Source of the DNA: a virus | Strand: one strand, 5' to 3' | DNA: 23,292 nucleotides | IMG/VR virus record: IMGVR_UViG_3300036389_000010 | Location: 1-23,292 of that record | Shown here: in pieces, positions 16,774 to 23,034 of the stretch | Position numbering within the stretch: position 1 is the stretch's first letter | How the letters are laid out: every line of letters begins with the position of its first letter | Made by a program: the position numbers and the translations under genes | The notes under the pieces: generated by a model | Told to the model about the DNA's origin: nothing | The model's database searches: none | Seen by the model: only the letters and a program-made list of their open reading frames with translations

Positions 16774-16778
16774 AGGAT

Positions 16779-18185
16779 ATGGATAGTATTCGACCGAAGG
16801 ATCTGCCCGAGGCAACTACCGCTGGCGCTGGGGACAAGCTCATTATTGATGGTTCGACTGCTCGAAGCATCGAGGTCAAAAACCTCATGCACAACCTGAT
16901 CATCAGTTATGCGCCAGCAAATCCAGCCAATGCAGCGATCTACTCTGCCTCGGATGACCCGCCTGTCGGCTATTCTGGATTTTACAATGCATTGCAAATT
17001 TCGCAGGGCGCCCCTATGCCCGCTAATCAGCAATATCTCGGGGGTGCAGTGCCTGTGCGTCAGGCAATCGTCGGAACGTCTGTCATCCCCGCGACCGATA
17101 CGACGACTTGGCAGGCCGCAGGCGTCGCCGGTTATGCGCGCGGAGACATTGCCGGGACTGGGCGGAATCTAGTCGGCATCTTCGGCCAAGCGACGACGAC
17201 GGTCGCCAACGCGAATCTGTTCGGTGGTAACGCTCTCGCCGTTAACAACGACGGATCGACAAGCACAGTCGGGTTTGATGCGAACTACGTCACTGCATTT
17301 GAGTTCAACGTAAACCTTTGGAAGAAATCTGGCGGCGCCGATCCAACGATTCTGGGCGGCCACGTTTACGGCATCACGGTTGCCGGCAGTGGAAACATAG
17401 CCGGCCAGATCGCCGGATCTGCCGGTGTTGTCGTCAACCAAATGTGTGTTGCGACGAACATCCCTTGGAATTTTGCATTCCAGACATATGATGGCGCTGC
17501 CACTATTGGCGTCAGTCTTGGGACCAATGGTACTGGCAACAATGTCAACGGCCAGCCCTTGCGATCTACGGGCCGCGATGCTGGAGGTACGGCGCACACC
17601 ATTGACGTTCATTGTGATCCGAACGGGGCCTTGATCCTTGCTCCGGATGGCGCGTCTACCGTCGTAGCGCATCTGTCGGGCATCGGCGGATCCACGGTCT
17701 TTCAAACCGGGAACGTCTTTGGCAACGCCAAGATCAACGTGCCTGCACTCGCTACGGCTGGCGTTATCACTAATGATGCCTCCGGCAATTTCATCAGCAC
17801 GACGTCGCTTGGACTAGCTGGATCTATTAAAAGCAGCGGTACCGCCGGCGTCGGTTACACCACCGGCGCAGGTGGCACGGTCACTCAGGCTACCAGCAAA
17901 TCAACCGGCGTCACGCTCAACAAGGTGAGCGGCCAGATCACCATGAACAATGCGGCTCTGGGAAGCGGTTCATCGGTTAGCTTCACGCTGACCAACTCGA
18001 CCATTGCCGCAACTGACATTCCCCTTGTCGCTATCGCGACCGGCGCGACAGCCGGCGCTTATCGCATCATCGTCGATGCTATCGCGGCCGGCAGTTGCCA
18101 AATATCTCTGACGAACGGCACCGGCGGCTCGCTGAGTGAATCCTTAGTGCTGAACTTCTGCGTCATCAAGGGCGTTTCAGCGTGA
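16779..18185 (+). CDS. tail fibre / tail spike-like protein
   Basis: The 468-residue product begins with an adaptor-like N-terminus (IRPKDLPEATTAGAGDKLII) of the kind that joins phage fibres to the tail. The middle (60-350) is Gly/Ala/Thr/Asn-rich and beta-like, suitable for a trimeric spike or fibre. The last roughly 110 residues (from GGTVTQATSKSTGVTLNKVS, then ITMNNAALGSGSSVSFTLTN) form a C-terminal domain widely reused at the ends of phage tail proteins, probably for trimerisation or receptor contact. No enzymatic motif is evident. The closest Shine-Dalgarno-like AAGGA is only 1-2 bases from the ATG, so initiation may depend on coupling to the upstream gene. Its 3' end overlaps the convergent acyltransferase by 20 bp. 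Confidence 0.83.
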   Translation: MDSIRPKDLPEATTAGAGDKLIIDGSTARSIEVKNLMHNLIISYAPANPANAAIYSASDDPPVGYSGFYNALQISQGAPMPANQQYLGGAVPVRQAIVGTSVIPATDTTTWQAAGVAGYARGDIAGTGRNLVGIFGQATTTVANANLFGGNALAVNNDGSTSTVGFDANYVTAFEFNVNLWKKSGGADPTILGGHVYGITVAGSGNIAGQIAGSAGVVVNQMCVATNIPWNFAFQTYDGAATIGVSLGTNGTGNNVNGQPLRSTGRDAGGTAHTIDVHCDPNGALILAPDGASTVVAHLSGIGGSTVFQTGNVFGNAKINVPALATAGVITNDASGNFISTTSLGLAGSIKSSGTAGVGYTTGAGGTVTQATSKSTGVTLNKVSGQITMNNAALGSGSSVSFTLTNSTIAATDIPLVAIATGATAGAYRIIVDAIAAGSCQISLTNGTGGSLSESLVLNFCVIKGVSA

Positions 18186-19185
18186 CGGGAGCCAAACTAG
18201 TCCCGCTGTCCCGCCAAAGTCTGGCAATCCTTATCCCTGGCCTCTCGATGAACCGCTCCGTTAGATAGGAGAGGGCGAACGTAATAACAAGGAAGGATGG
18301 AGTATCGAGTACGTTCGGTAGCTTCTCGTATGGCAGGTAATCTAGAACCACGGCGTGGACGAGATAGAGCGAGAAAGAAATGCGGCCGATCCACGCAATG
18401 AAATTGTTCTTGAGTATGGTTTTGGACGCGTGATGATGAAGGATGGCTATGGCGCACAGTAGTGCGGCAATGCTCATCTCGAGATGCCAATGGGTGAGCA
18501 CTGCAATTTTGGCAATTGCTAAGTTCGCAAGCAGAGCTCCCCAGAACCACCACCGAGAGGAGAATAGTCCGACTATGTTGGAGTTCTTCTCGATCAACAA
18601 CGCGCAGATGGCGCCATACATGAGTTGGTCCAAATAGAGTACGGTTAGCCACTGATCGTTGCCTATGGGCCAACTCTCTGGCGTGCCGCCGTCATTGTTC
18701 TTCGCCCAAATGCTGACACCGATCAAAATTGCGATCACAAGCGGCAACAGACCGCGATTGTAGGTCAGTGCGAAGACGACGGGAAAGAGGAGATAGAACC
18801 AAAACTCTGCATGCAGAGACCATGCAACTGCTGTTGCGTATCCAGTGTCCTTCGGAAGGTGGGTGAACGTTAGTAGTCCAGGTAACCCGTCGATAAGGCG
18901 GGGAAGTATTTCTGGATGAAAGCCCCAAGCTAGGATGACGGCGACCCCCAACGTCGTCATGTAGAGCGGGAAGATCCGCATGAACCTGCGGAAGATGAAA
19001 CCCGCGATATCGGGGGGCGAAAGGCTGTGCATCCTGATCAATATCCGAGTGATCAGGAAGCCGCTGAGACAGAAGAAGATGCTCACTCCGATTGAGCCGC
19101 CGGGCATCTTGCCCTTGTGGCAAAGCAGAACGAGCAGCGCGGCAAACGCGCGGATGTAGTCGTAATAGGCGTCCCTCTGGCCCAT
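18166..19185 (-). CDS. acyltransferase 3 family membrane protein (O-antigen/exopolysaccharide acylation)
   Basis: The 339-residue multi-spanning inner-membrane protein has the length of a stand-alone acyltransferase 3 (OafA-type) enzyme that transfers acetyl groups to envelope polysaccharides. TM1 carries the family's R-X10-H signature, Arg12 to His23 in YIRAFAALLVLLCHKG. Then come GGSIGVSIFFCLSGFLIT and FRRFMRIFPLYM, and near the C-terminus the ERPGIRIAR ending common in the family. AGGAA about 8 bases before ATG 19185 is a plausible Shine-Dalgarno. It is the only large minus-strand gene in the window and its DNA looks visibly richer in A/T than its neighbours, both signs of an acquired moron. 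In phages such genes typically change the lysogen's O-antigen and block related phages; that role here is inferred. Confidence 0.88.
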   Translation of the reverse strand: MGQRDAYYDYIRAFAALLVLLCHKGKMPGGSIGVSIFFCLSGFLITRILIRMHSLSPPDIAGFIFRRFMRIFPLYMTTLGVAVILAWGFHPEILPRLIDGLPGLLTFTHLPKDTGYATAVAWSLHAEFWFYLLFPVVFALTYNRGLLPLVIAILIGVSIWAKNNDGGTPESWPIGNDQWLTVLYLDQLMYGAICALLIEKNSNIVGLFSSRWWFWGALLANLAIAKIAVLTHWHLEMSIAALLCAIAILHHHASKTILKNNFIAWIGRISFSLYLVHAVVLDYLPYEKLPNVLDTPSFLVITFALSYLTERFIERPGIRIARLWRDSGTSLAPVTLKRP

Positions 19186-19277
19186 TTATGGGTTCCTATC
19201 TAAACCTCTAGCAGATTCAACCCACGGTAATCCTAAACGCCCTCGCTCGGGCGAACGTCGCTATCTGACCGAAAACC

Positions 19278-19300
19278 AAGCCGCCTTCGGGCGGCTTTTT
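19278..19300 (+). terminator. intrinsic terminator upstream of lysis cassette
   Basis: GCCGCC (19280-19285), TTCG loop, GGCGGC (19290-19295) and TTTTT (19296-19300), with two extra A:T pairs, lie just before the endolysin Shine-Dalgarno. In the + direction it would stop transcripts arriving from the tail genes, so the lysis genes may need readthrough or antitermination. Confidence 0.85.
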
Positions 19301-19313
19301 CTATGGAGCACTC

Positions 19314-19943
19314 ATGACCGAGCCGGCCGCAATTCGCTTTAACAACCCTGGAGCCATGTGGGGAACGGGGAACTCGATCGCCACGAAATGGGGATCGACC
19401 AGCACCACCACCCTCAACGATGGCCTCGGTCAAGGCAACAACATCGCTTTCTTCCCTACGAAAGTTCAGGGGGCATGCGCACAATTCGACCTATGGCGAT
19501 CCTCTAAGAACTATCGCAACAAGACGTTGGCATCTGCCATCTCGACCTGGAGCGGTGGGAACTATGTCTCGAGCTACCTCAATTTCCTGACCGATCGTGT
19601 GCCGGGGCTGACGGCTAGCACGGTGATTGACGAGGCCTATCTTCGATCTCCGAACGGGATCGCCCTCATGAAGGCGCAGGCTTGGCACGAGTCCGGCAAG
19701 CCGTACCCGATGACCGATGGCGAATGGGCTGAAGCCCAGCGCCGTGTGTTTGCGAGCAAGGCGCCAACGATCCCGACAACCAAAGCCGCGACGACTGCCG
19801 TTGTCGTGAACACGGCCACGGCAACAGCGGCGGCGCAGGCGCATTCCTCCGGCGCATCACCCGTGGTCGTCATTTGCATCATCGCCGCTGGCCTCATCGC
19901 CGCGGCGATCGCTTGGTACTTCATCCACAAGAGGGCTGCCTGA
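19314..19943 (+). CDS. endolysin-like protein with C-terminal transmembrane anchor
   Basis: The 209-residue product starts at ATG 19314 behind GGAG at 5-base spacing. Residues 1-150 form a globular domain starting AAIRFNNPGAMWG, with FFPTKVQGACAQFDLWRSSK, ISTWSGGNYVSSYLNF and AQAWHESGKPYPMTDGEWAE. I associate this with peptidoglycan-active, lysozyme-like proteins of alphaproteobacterial phages; candidate acidic residues include the Glu of WHESG, but I cannot assign the active site. An Ala/Thr-rich linker (150-180) leads to one hydrophobic segment at about 183-203 (VVVICIIAAGLIAAAIAWYF) and a basic end HKRAA. No N-terminal signal is visible. Gene order with a holin-like gene supports a lysis role. 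The tail anchor is unusual for an endolysin. Confidence 0.75.
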   Translation: MTEPAAIRFNNPGAMWGTGNSIATKWGSTSTTTLNDGLGQGNNIAFFPTKVQGACAQFDLWRSSKNYRNKTLASAISTWSGGNYVSSYLNFLTDRVPGLTASTVIDEAYLRSPNGIALMKAQAWHESGKPYPMTDGEWAEAQRRVFASKAPTIPTTKAATTAVVVNTATATAAAQAHSSGASPVVVICIIAAGLIAAAIAWYFIHKRAA

Positions 19944-20554
19944 TGGATTGGAAGGACGTAGGTAAGATCGTCGCGCCGCTGGCGCCGACGCTGGGTGGCA
20001 TTCTCGGCGATCTCATCCCGATACCCGGCGGGGGCATGATTGGTACGGCTGCTGGCAATATCCTTGCCGCAGCACTCGGCGTTGATCCGACCCCGGATGC
20101 GGTCGGCGCAGCCATCCAAAATGATCCGAATGCCGCAGCGAAGATCTCGGCTGCGGAAACGGAAGCCGGTGCGAAGTGGCCCGCGCTGGCTGAGATTGCC
20201 AAGGCGCAGTTCCAGGCCAATGCGACGGAAGCGGAGTCCATCAACGCAACCATGCGGCAGGAATTGGCCGCAGGGCAGAAATGGTACGCCTGGCGTAATC
20301 TCTATGGCTATTCCGTTGGGTTCGAGGCGACAGCCACGAGTTGGGTGATCCTCTATGCGCTCGTGTTCCGGCCCGACATTGTGAGGGCTGTGCAGGACAG
20401 CCTTTCCTTCTTCCTGTCCTGGTACGGCATGCGCTTCGGTCTACTGGGATACATTCACAATCAGGCGACCGTTGAGAAGGTGGCTGCTGTCACTGGAACG
20501 CAGCCTGATGGCGTGGTGAAGAGCGTGATCAAAGCCGTGACCGGCAAGAAGTGA
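19943..20554 (+). CDS. three-TM holin-like protein
   Basis: I chose ATG 19943, overlapping the endolysin stop (TGATG), although the frame is open 23 codons upstream; this gives 203 residues. The N-terminus is amphipathic and hydrophobic (IVAPLAPTLGGILGDLIPIP). The middle is soluble and helical (AAAKISAAETEAGAKWPALA), followed by INATMRQELAAGQKWYAWRN. Two hydrophobic spans lie near 133-148 (ATSWVILYALVFRP) and 158-175 (LSFFLSWYGMRFGLLGYI). This layout matches the 3TM holin class linked to gene-transfer-agent release and common in rhizobial phages. It would permeabilise the inner membrane and let the endolysin act. The family call is from pattern recognition. Confidence 0.78.
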   Translation: MDWKDVGKIVAPLAPTLGGILGDLIPIPGGGMIGTAAGNILAAALGVDPTPDAVGAAIQNDPNAAAKISAAETEAGAKWPALAEIAKAQFQANATEAESINATMRQELAAGQKWYAWRNLYGYSVGFEATATSWVILYALVFRPDIVRAVQDSLSFFLSWYGMRFGLLGYIHNQATVEKVAAVTGTQPDGVVKSVIKAVTGKK

Positions 20555-20572
20555 CGCGGCTACGGGCTGGGG

Positions 20573-20603
20573 GAAATCCTAGCGATCGGCGGATTTCTAG
20601 GAG
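20573..20603 (+). promoter_or_regulatory. two mutually exclusive hairpins over a lysis-gene Shine-Dalgarno
   Basis: GAAATCC (20573-20579) pairs perfectly with GGATTTC (20591-20597). Alternatively TCCTAG (20577-20582) pairs perfectly with CTAGGA (20597-20602), which contains most of the AGGAG Shine-Dalgarno of the next gene. The two stems share bases and cannot form together. A regulatory role is inference. Confidence 0.35.
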
Positions 20604-20612
20604 CTTGGCGGA

Positions 20613-20924
20613 ATGGGACTTTCGTTTGAATGGACGGTCAAGCTTGGCGACATTTTCTGGCTGGTCGGAGCGCTCTCGATGGCGGGAGCCTTCCTCTATC
20701 GAAGGGGCGGCAAAGAAGCCGGTGACAGCATGACGCTACAAACGCTCTCCAGGGAATTCGGCGAGATGAAGGCCGAGTTCAAGACGTTCTCCGACACGCT
20801 TCAGAAGATCGCGGTCCAAGAGACCAAGATCGAACTTCTGATGAAGTGGTACGACGAGCTGCGGCACGGGACGGGATTTATCCAGGAGCGTCGCGCCAAC
20901 ATTGATGGCGAATACAAGCGCTGA
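20613..20924 (+). CDS. small TM plus coiled-coil protein of the lysis cassette
   Basis: This 103-residue protein starts at ATG 20613 with AGGAG about 9 bases upstream. One N-terminal hydrophobic segment lies at about residues 13-30 (IFWLVGALSMAGAFLYRR). A heptad-like helix follows at 40-85 (LSREFGEMKAEFKTFSDTLQ and onward), and the end (RHGTGFIQERRANIDGEYKR) resembles C-termini common in small rhizobial phage proteins of this position. The topology suits an inner-membrane spanin-like or holin-regulator protein, but the family is not assigned. It follows the holin-like gene after a 58-bp gap and overlaps the next gene by TGATG. Confidence 0.75.
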   Translation: MGLSFEWTVKLGDIFWLVGALSMAGAFLYRRGGKEAGDSMTLQTLSREFGEMKAEFKTFSDTLQKIAVQETKIELLMKWYDELRHGTGFIQERRANIDGEYKR

Positions 20925-21169
20925 TGCGCCATATGAAGCGTCGCGCTAACTTCTTTCTAGCCGTCATCTTCTCTGCCTTTGTTGCTCTCGTCGCCGCCCT
21001 GATCATACTCATGACCAGACCGGCGTGGCCCGCTGATCAAATCCCGTGCTGGAAGGCGCGGGCCATACTCGAATATGCGGGCAGTATCGCTGAGGCCGGA
21101 AAGATCGCTCAGCAGCACGGCTACACCAAATCGCAGATCGCCGAAGTTCGGCGCCGTTGCGGCCTCTAA
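20924..21169 (+). CDS. small secreted di-cysteine protein of the lysis cassette
   Basis: The 81-residue product starts at ATG 20924, sharing a base with the upstream TGA; ATG 20933 is an alternative. A basic N-terminus (MRHMKRR) precedes a hydrophobic stretch (FFLAVIFSAFVALVAALIIL) and a possible signal-peptidase site after RPAWPA, leaving about 44 residues. These contain two cysteines, in IPCWKARA and at the end RRRCGL, separated by helices (GKIAQQHGYTKSQIAEVRRR). A disulphide-bonded periplasmic peptide is plausible; alternatively the segment stays as a membrane anchor. No lipobox is visible, so a lipoprotein outer spanin is unlikely. The function is unknown, and position suggests a role at lysis. 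Confidence 0.65.
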   Translation: MRHMKRRANFFLAVIFSAFVALVAALIILMTRPAWPADQIPCWKARAILEYAGSIAEAGKIAQQHGYTKSQIAEVRRRCGL

Positions 21170-21185
21170 CGAAAGGTTATCCCCC

Positions 21186-21434
21186 TTGGCAATGACGATT
21201 GTCCGCGTCACGAGCGGAGGCATTCCCGCGGTCGAGTCCGATAAGGGGCTGCCATATTACGAGGCTGATAACGGGTTTGGCATTCCGGTGAACTTCGGCA
21301 GCACTGGCATTCCCCTTGGGAGAGCAATCTATGGACCGCCGCCTCAAAACGCCACCGCAAATGCAAAACCCCTGATTGGCGCAGATGGCGCCCCCCTTCG
21401 TGGCGCAGATGGCGCCCAACTTTGGAGCACTTGA
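21186..21434 (+). CDS. small fibre-associated protein with Gly-Ala-Asp-Gly repeat
   Basis: About 82 residues are encoded. I prefer TTG 21186, 9 bases after AAAGG, over ATG 21192 two codons later. The N-terminal half has short repeating strands (VRVTSGGIPAVESDKGLPYY, then EADNGFGIPV) of the kind seen in small proteins next to phage fibre genes. The C-terminus has a tandem repeat GADGAPLR-GADGAQLW encoded by a 24-bp DNA period. It lies 3 bp before the SGNH esterase gene and probably shares its transcript. No function is known. Confidence 0.6.
   Translation: MAMTIVRVTSGGIPAVESDKGLPYYEADNGFGIPVNFGSTGIPLGRAIYGPPPQNATANAKPLIGADGAPLRGADGAQLWST
21377..21417 (+). repeat. 17-bp perfect direct repeat, 24-bp period
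   Basis: TGGCGCAGATGGCGCCC occurs at 21377-21393 and again at 21401-21417, in frame within the small fibre-associated gene. It encodes the repeated GADGA unit. It may be a slippage or duplication product. Confidence 0.8.
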
Positions 21435-21437
21435 CGT

Positions 21438-22532
21438 ATGGCTACGCCTCGCATGATTCCGGATCTCGATCCGTCCAAGCTCATGAACTACCGGGCCGCG
21501 CGGTCCCTTAAAACGCGTAACACCCGTATCGCCTTCATCGGTGACAGCACTGGCGCCGGCACCGAGACGGGCGGCACTACCGCCCAGGTTCTGCACTCGA
21601 TCCCGATGCAGATGGCGGCGAAGCTCAGGGCGCGCGGGATCAATGCCGGCGCCAACAACCGCTTTGGCTGCGCCAGCGGCACCTTCTCGACGCTCCTCAC
21701 GATGGACAGCCGCGTCACGTCAACCGGCGCATGGACGCAGGGCGCAACCCTTGTGCAGGGCGGTAACGCCTTTGCGTGTGCGGCTGCGGGATCAATGACG
21801 TTTGCGCCGCAGGACAACATCACCAAGTTTGACCTCTTCTATCGCGACGGCGCAGCAGGTCGAAACATCACCTACAACGTGGACGCGGGCGGCACGACGG
21901 CGCTGAACTCGTCGGGCACGACGCAGATCACCAAGACCAATATCAACGCTGGCACGTCGGGCGCGCACTCACTCACTCAGACCTGGGCGCTCGGCTCCAT
22001 CACATCGATCGGTGTTGATGCCTACGACGACACGAACGGCCGGCGTGAGTTGTCCATCTGGAACTGGTCGATTGCCGGCGCAACGTCACTTCAGATGATT
22101 GATAATTCCGATACCGTGACAGGTCGGCTAGCGGAGATTTCTTCAGGAAAATCTTTGATGACGCCGGATTTAGCGATCATCAGAATGGGCATCAACGATT
22201 GGCGCACCTCGGTTTCGGTTGCGTCGATGGTCGCGAGCTAGACGACTCTGGTTAACGCGTTCCTGGCTAACGGCTGCGATGTGATCTTGGCCACGCCTCG
22301 GTTCGATGGCTCGAGCACGGGCCTCGCTGCTCAGCAGGAAGACTATGCGAACGCGATTCGCGCCCTCGGCCCGACGTTGGGTGTTCCAGTGCTGGACGCG
22401 CGGGCGTATTTCGGCTCCTACGCCATCGGCAACACGGCCGGCTGGTACAGCGACACGGTACATGGCGATACCGGCGGCGCCAGCTATGGCGAAGAGGCCG
22501 AATATTTCGTGCGGGCGTTGCTCACAGTATGA
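21438..22532 (+). pseudogene. SGNH/GDSL esterase interrupted by an in-frame amber codon
   Basis: Reading through TAG at 22239-22241 gives a 364-codon frame. Block I is at residues 34-38 (IGDST, nucleophile Ser37), and block III, GIND, at 251-254 (RMGINDW). Block V, DTVH with Asp339 and His342, lies after the amber, which is codon 268. As written, translation stops at 267 residues and lacks the Asp/His pair. The frame after the stop stays open for 96 codons and reads as good protein (NGCDVILATPRFDG), so the break is recent, recoded or a sequencing error. Between blocks I and III is a beta-rich insertion of about 150 residues, probably a jelly-roll for glycan binding. Such proteins deacetylate surface polysaccharides; here a virion-associated esterase is inferred from proximity to a fibre-type gene. 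Confidence 0.82.
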
Positions 22533-22533
22533 G

Positions 22534-22641
22534 CTAAGGCTCGACGATAATCCTCTCCGACCTCCGCGCTCGAGCGACCTCCATGGCCCGCTCCAGCGCC
22601 TTCTCATAGGTCCGTGGAGCGTCGCGGTGCGGGTGCCCCAT
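22534..22641 (-). CDS. possible 35-residue minus-strand peptide
   Basis: On the minus strand ATG 22641 opens a 35-residue frame ending at TAG 22534. It reads MGHPHRDAPRTYEKALERAM, then EVARARRSERIIVEP: one basic, helix-forming segment with protein-like composition. It fills the gap after the esterase. I see no Shine-Dalgarno, and the in-frame sequence upstream is open for only 8 codons. The 17-bp palindrome lies 21 bp upstream of its ATG. It could equally be a chance ORF in GC-rich DNA. Confidence 0.3.
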   Translation of the reverse strand: MGHPHRDAPRTYEKALERAMEVARARRSERIIVEP

Positions 22642-22661
22642 GTGACGCGCTGCGGGCGCGG

Positions 22662-22678
22662 TGAGTCAATTTGACTCA
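22662..22678. promoter_or_regulatory. 17-bp perfect palindrome, candidate operator
   Basis: TGAGTCAA-T-TTGACTCA is a perfect 8-bp inverted repeat around one central base. It lies between a possible minus-strand peptide and the + strand small membrane gene. TTGACT on each strand resembles a -35 box, though no convincing -10 follows. Symmetry, length and position suit a dimeric repressor site; its factor is unknown. Confidence 0.4.
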
Positions 22679-22777
22679 GGAGCAACCCCTCTTCTGCAGT
22701 CGATCCGGGATTCACACCGCAGAGCTTCCGCTCAATAATTCCTGGGCCGTTGGGATCGGGGAGCTGGGAACGCTAAA

Positions 22778-22936
22778 ATGCTTTGGATCGCCATCGTTGC
22801 AGGCGTGGCGCTACTCTCTGCCGCCGCCGCCCTGCATCGGCGTCGCCGTAAATTGAGGGAGGAGCAAGCCGCGTTCTCTGACATGGAGCAGGTCGTGGAT
22901 GCTTCTTTGAAAAAGGAGGGAGGCCCGCCGGCATGA
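22778..22936 (+). CDS. small single-TM membrane protein (52 aa)
   Basis: ATG 22778 opens a 52-residue frame ending at TGA 22934. Residues 2-19 are hydrophobic (LWIAIVAGVALLSAAAAL), followed by the basic patch HRRRRK and a charged helix (LREEQAAFSDMEQVVDASLK), then a Gly/Pro-rich end. This is a convincing N-out, C-in single-pass topology. GGGAG and GGGAA lie 8-18 bases upstream as possible Shine-Dalgarno sites. No family is recognised. It may be a late phage membrane protein or a host gene at the element's edge. Confidence 0.55.
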   Translation: MLWIAIVAGVALLSAAAALHRRRRKLREEQAAFSDMEQVVDASLKKEGGPPA

Positions 22937-22967
22937 TCGCCGACCAAGTTCGATAACCGGACCAGAT

Positions 22968-23015
22968 GCGGTTGTCAGACCTCGAGCCGCGCTTCGCAAG
23001 GGCTGCGACAACCGC
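22968..23015. repeat. 9-bp perfect inverted repeat between convergent genes
   Basis: GCGGTTGTC (22968-22976) and GACAACCGC (23007-23015) are perfect inverted arms separated by 30 bp. AGCC and GGCT within the spacer could extend the structure. It lies between the convergent 52-aa and 85-aa genes. Without a T tract it is not a clear intrinsic terminator; it may be a bidirectional transcript end or a protein site. Confidence 0.4.
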
Positions 23016-23034
23016 GGCGCGGCCGGGCTGATCA

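Noticed and set aside
18182-18215. Possible terminator where fibre and acyltransferase genes converge (CGGGA/TCCCG)
   Set aside because: The stem is only 5 bp with a 10-base loop and no T tract, and it overlaps both coding ends.
19238-19253. CGCCC-TCGCTC-GGGCG inverted repeat upstream of the acyltransferase
   Set aside because: It is a five-bp stem with no T tract on either strand, and no promoter could be placed around it with confidence.
22671-22856. 61-codon + strand frame starting at TTG in the palindrome
   Set aside because: Its product has no protein-like pattern, and it overlaps the much better 52-residue membrane frame at 22778.
15811-22966. Shared words CCAAGTTCGA and GACCAGAT near 15811-15835 and 22940-22966
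   Set aside because: The words occur in swapped order, and exact 8-10-base matches are expected by chance in 23 kb. There is not enough to call a repeated site.
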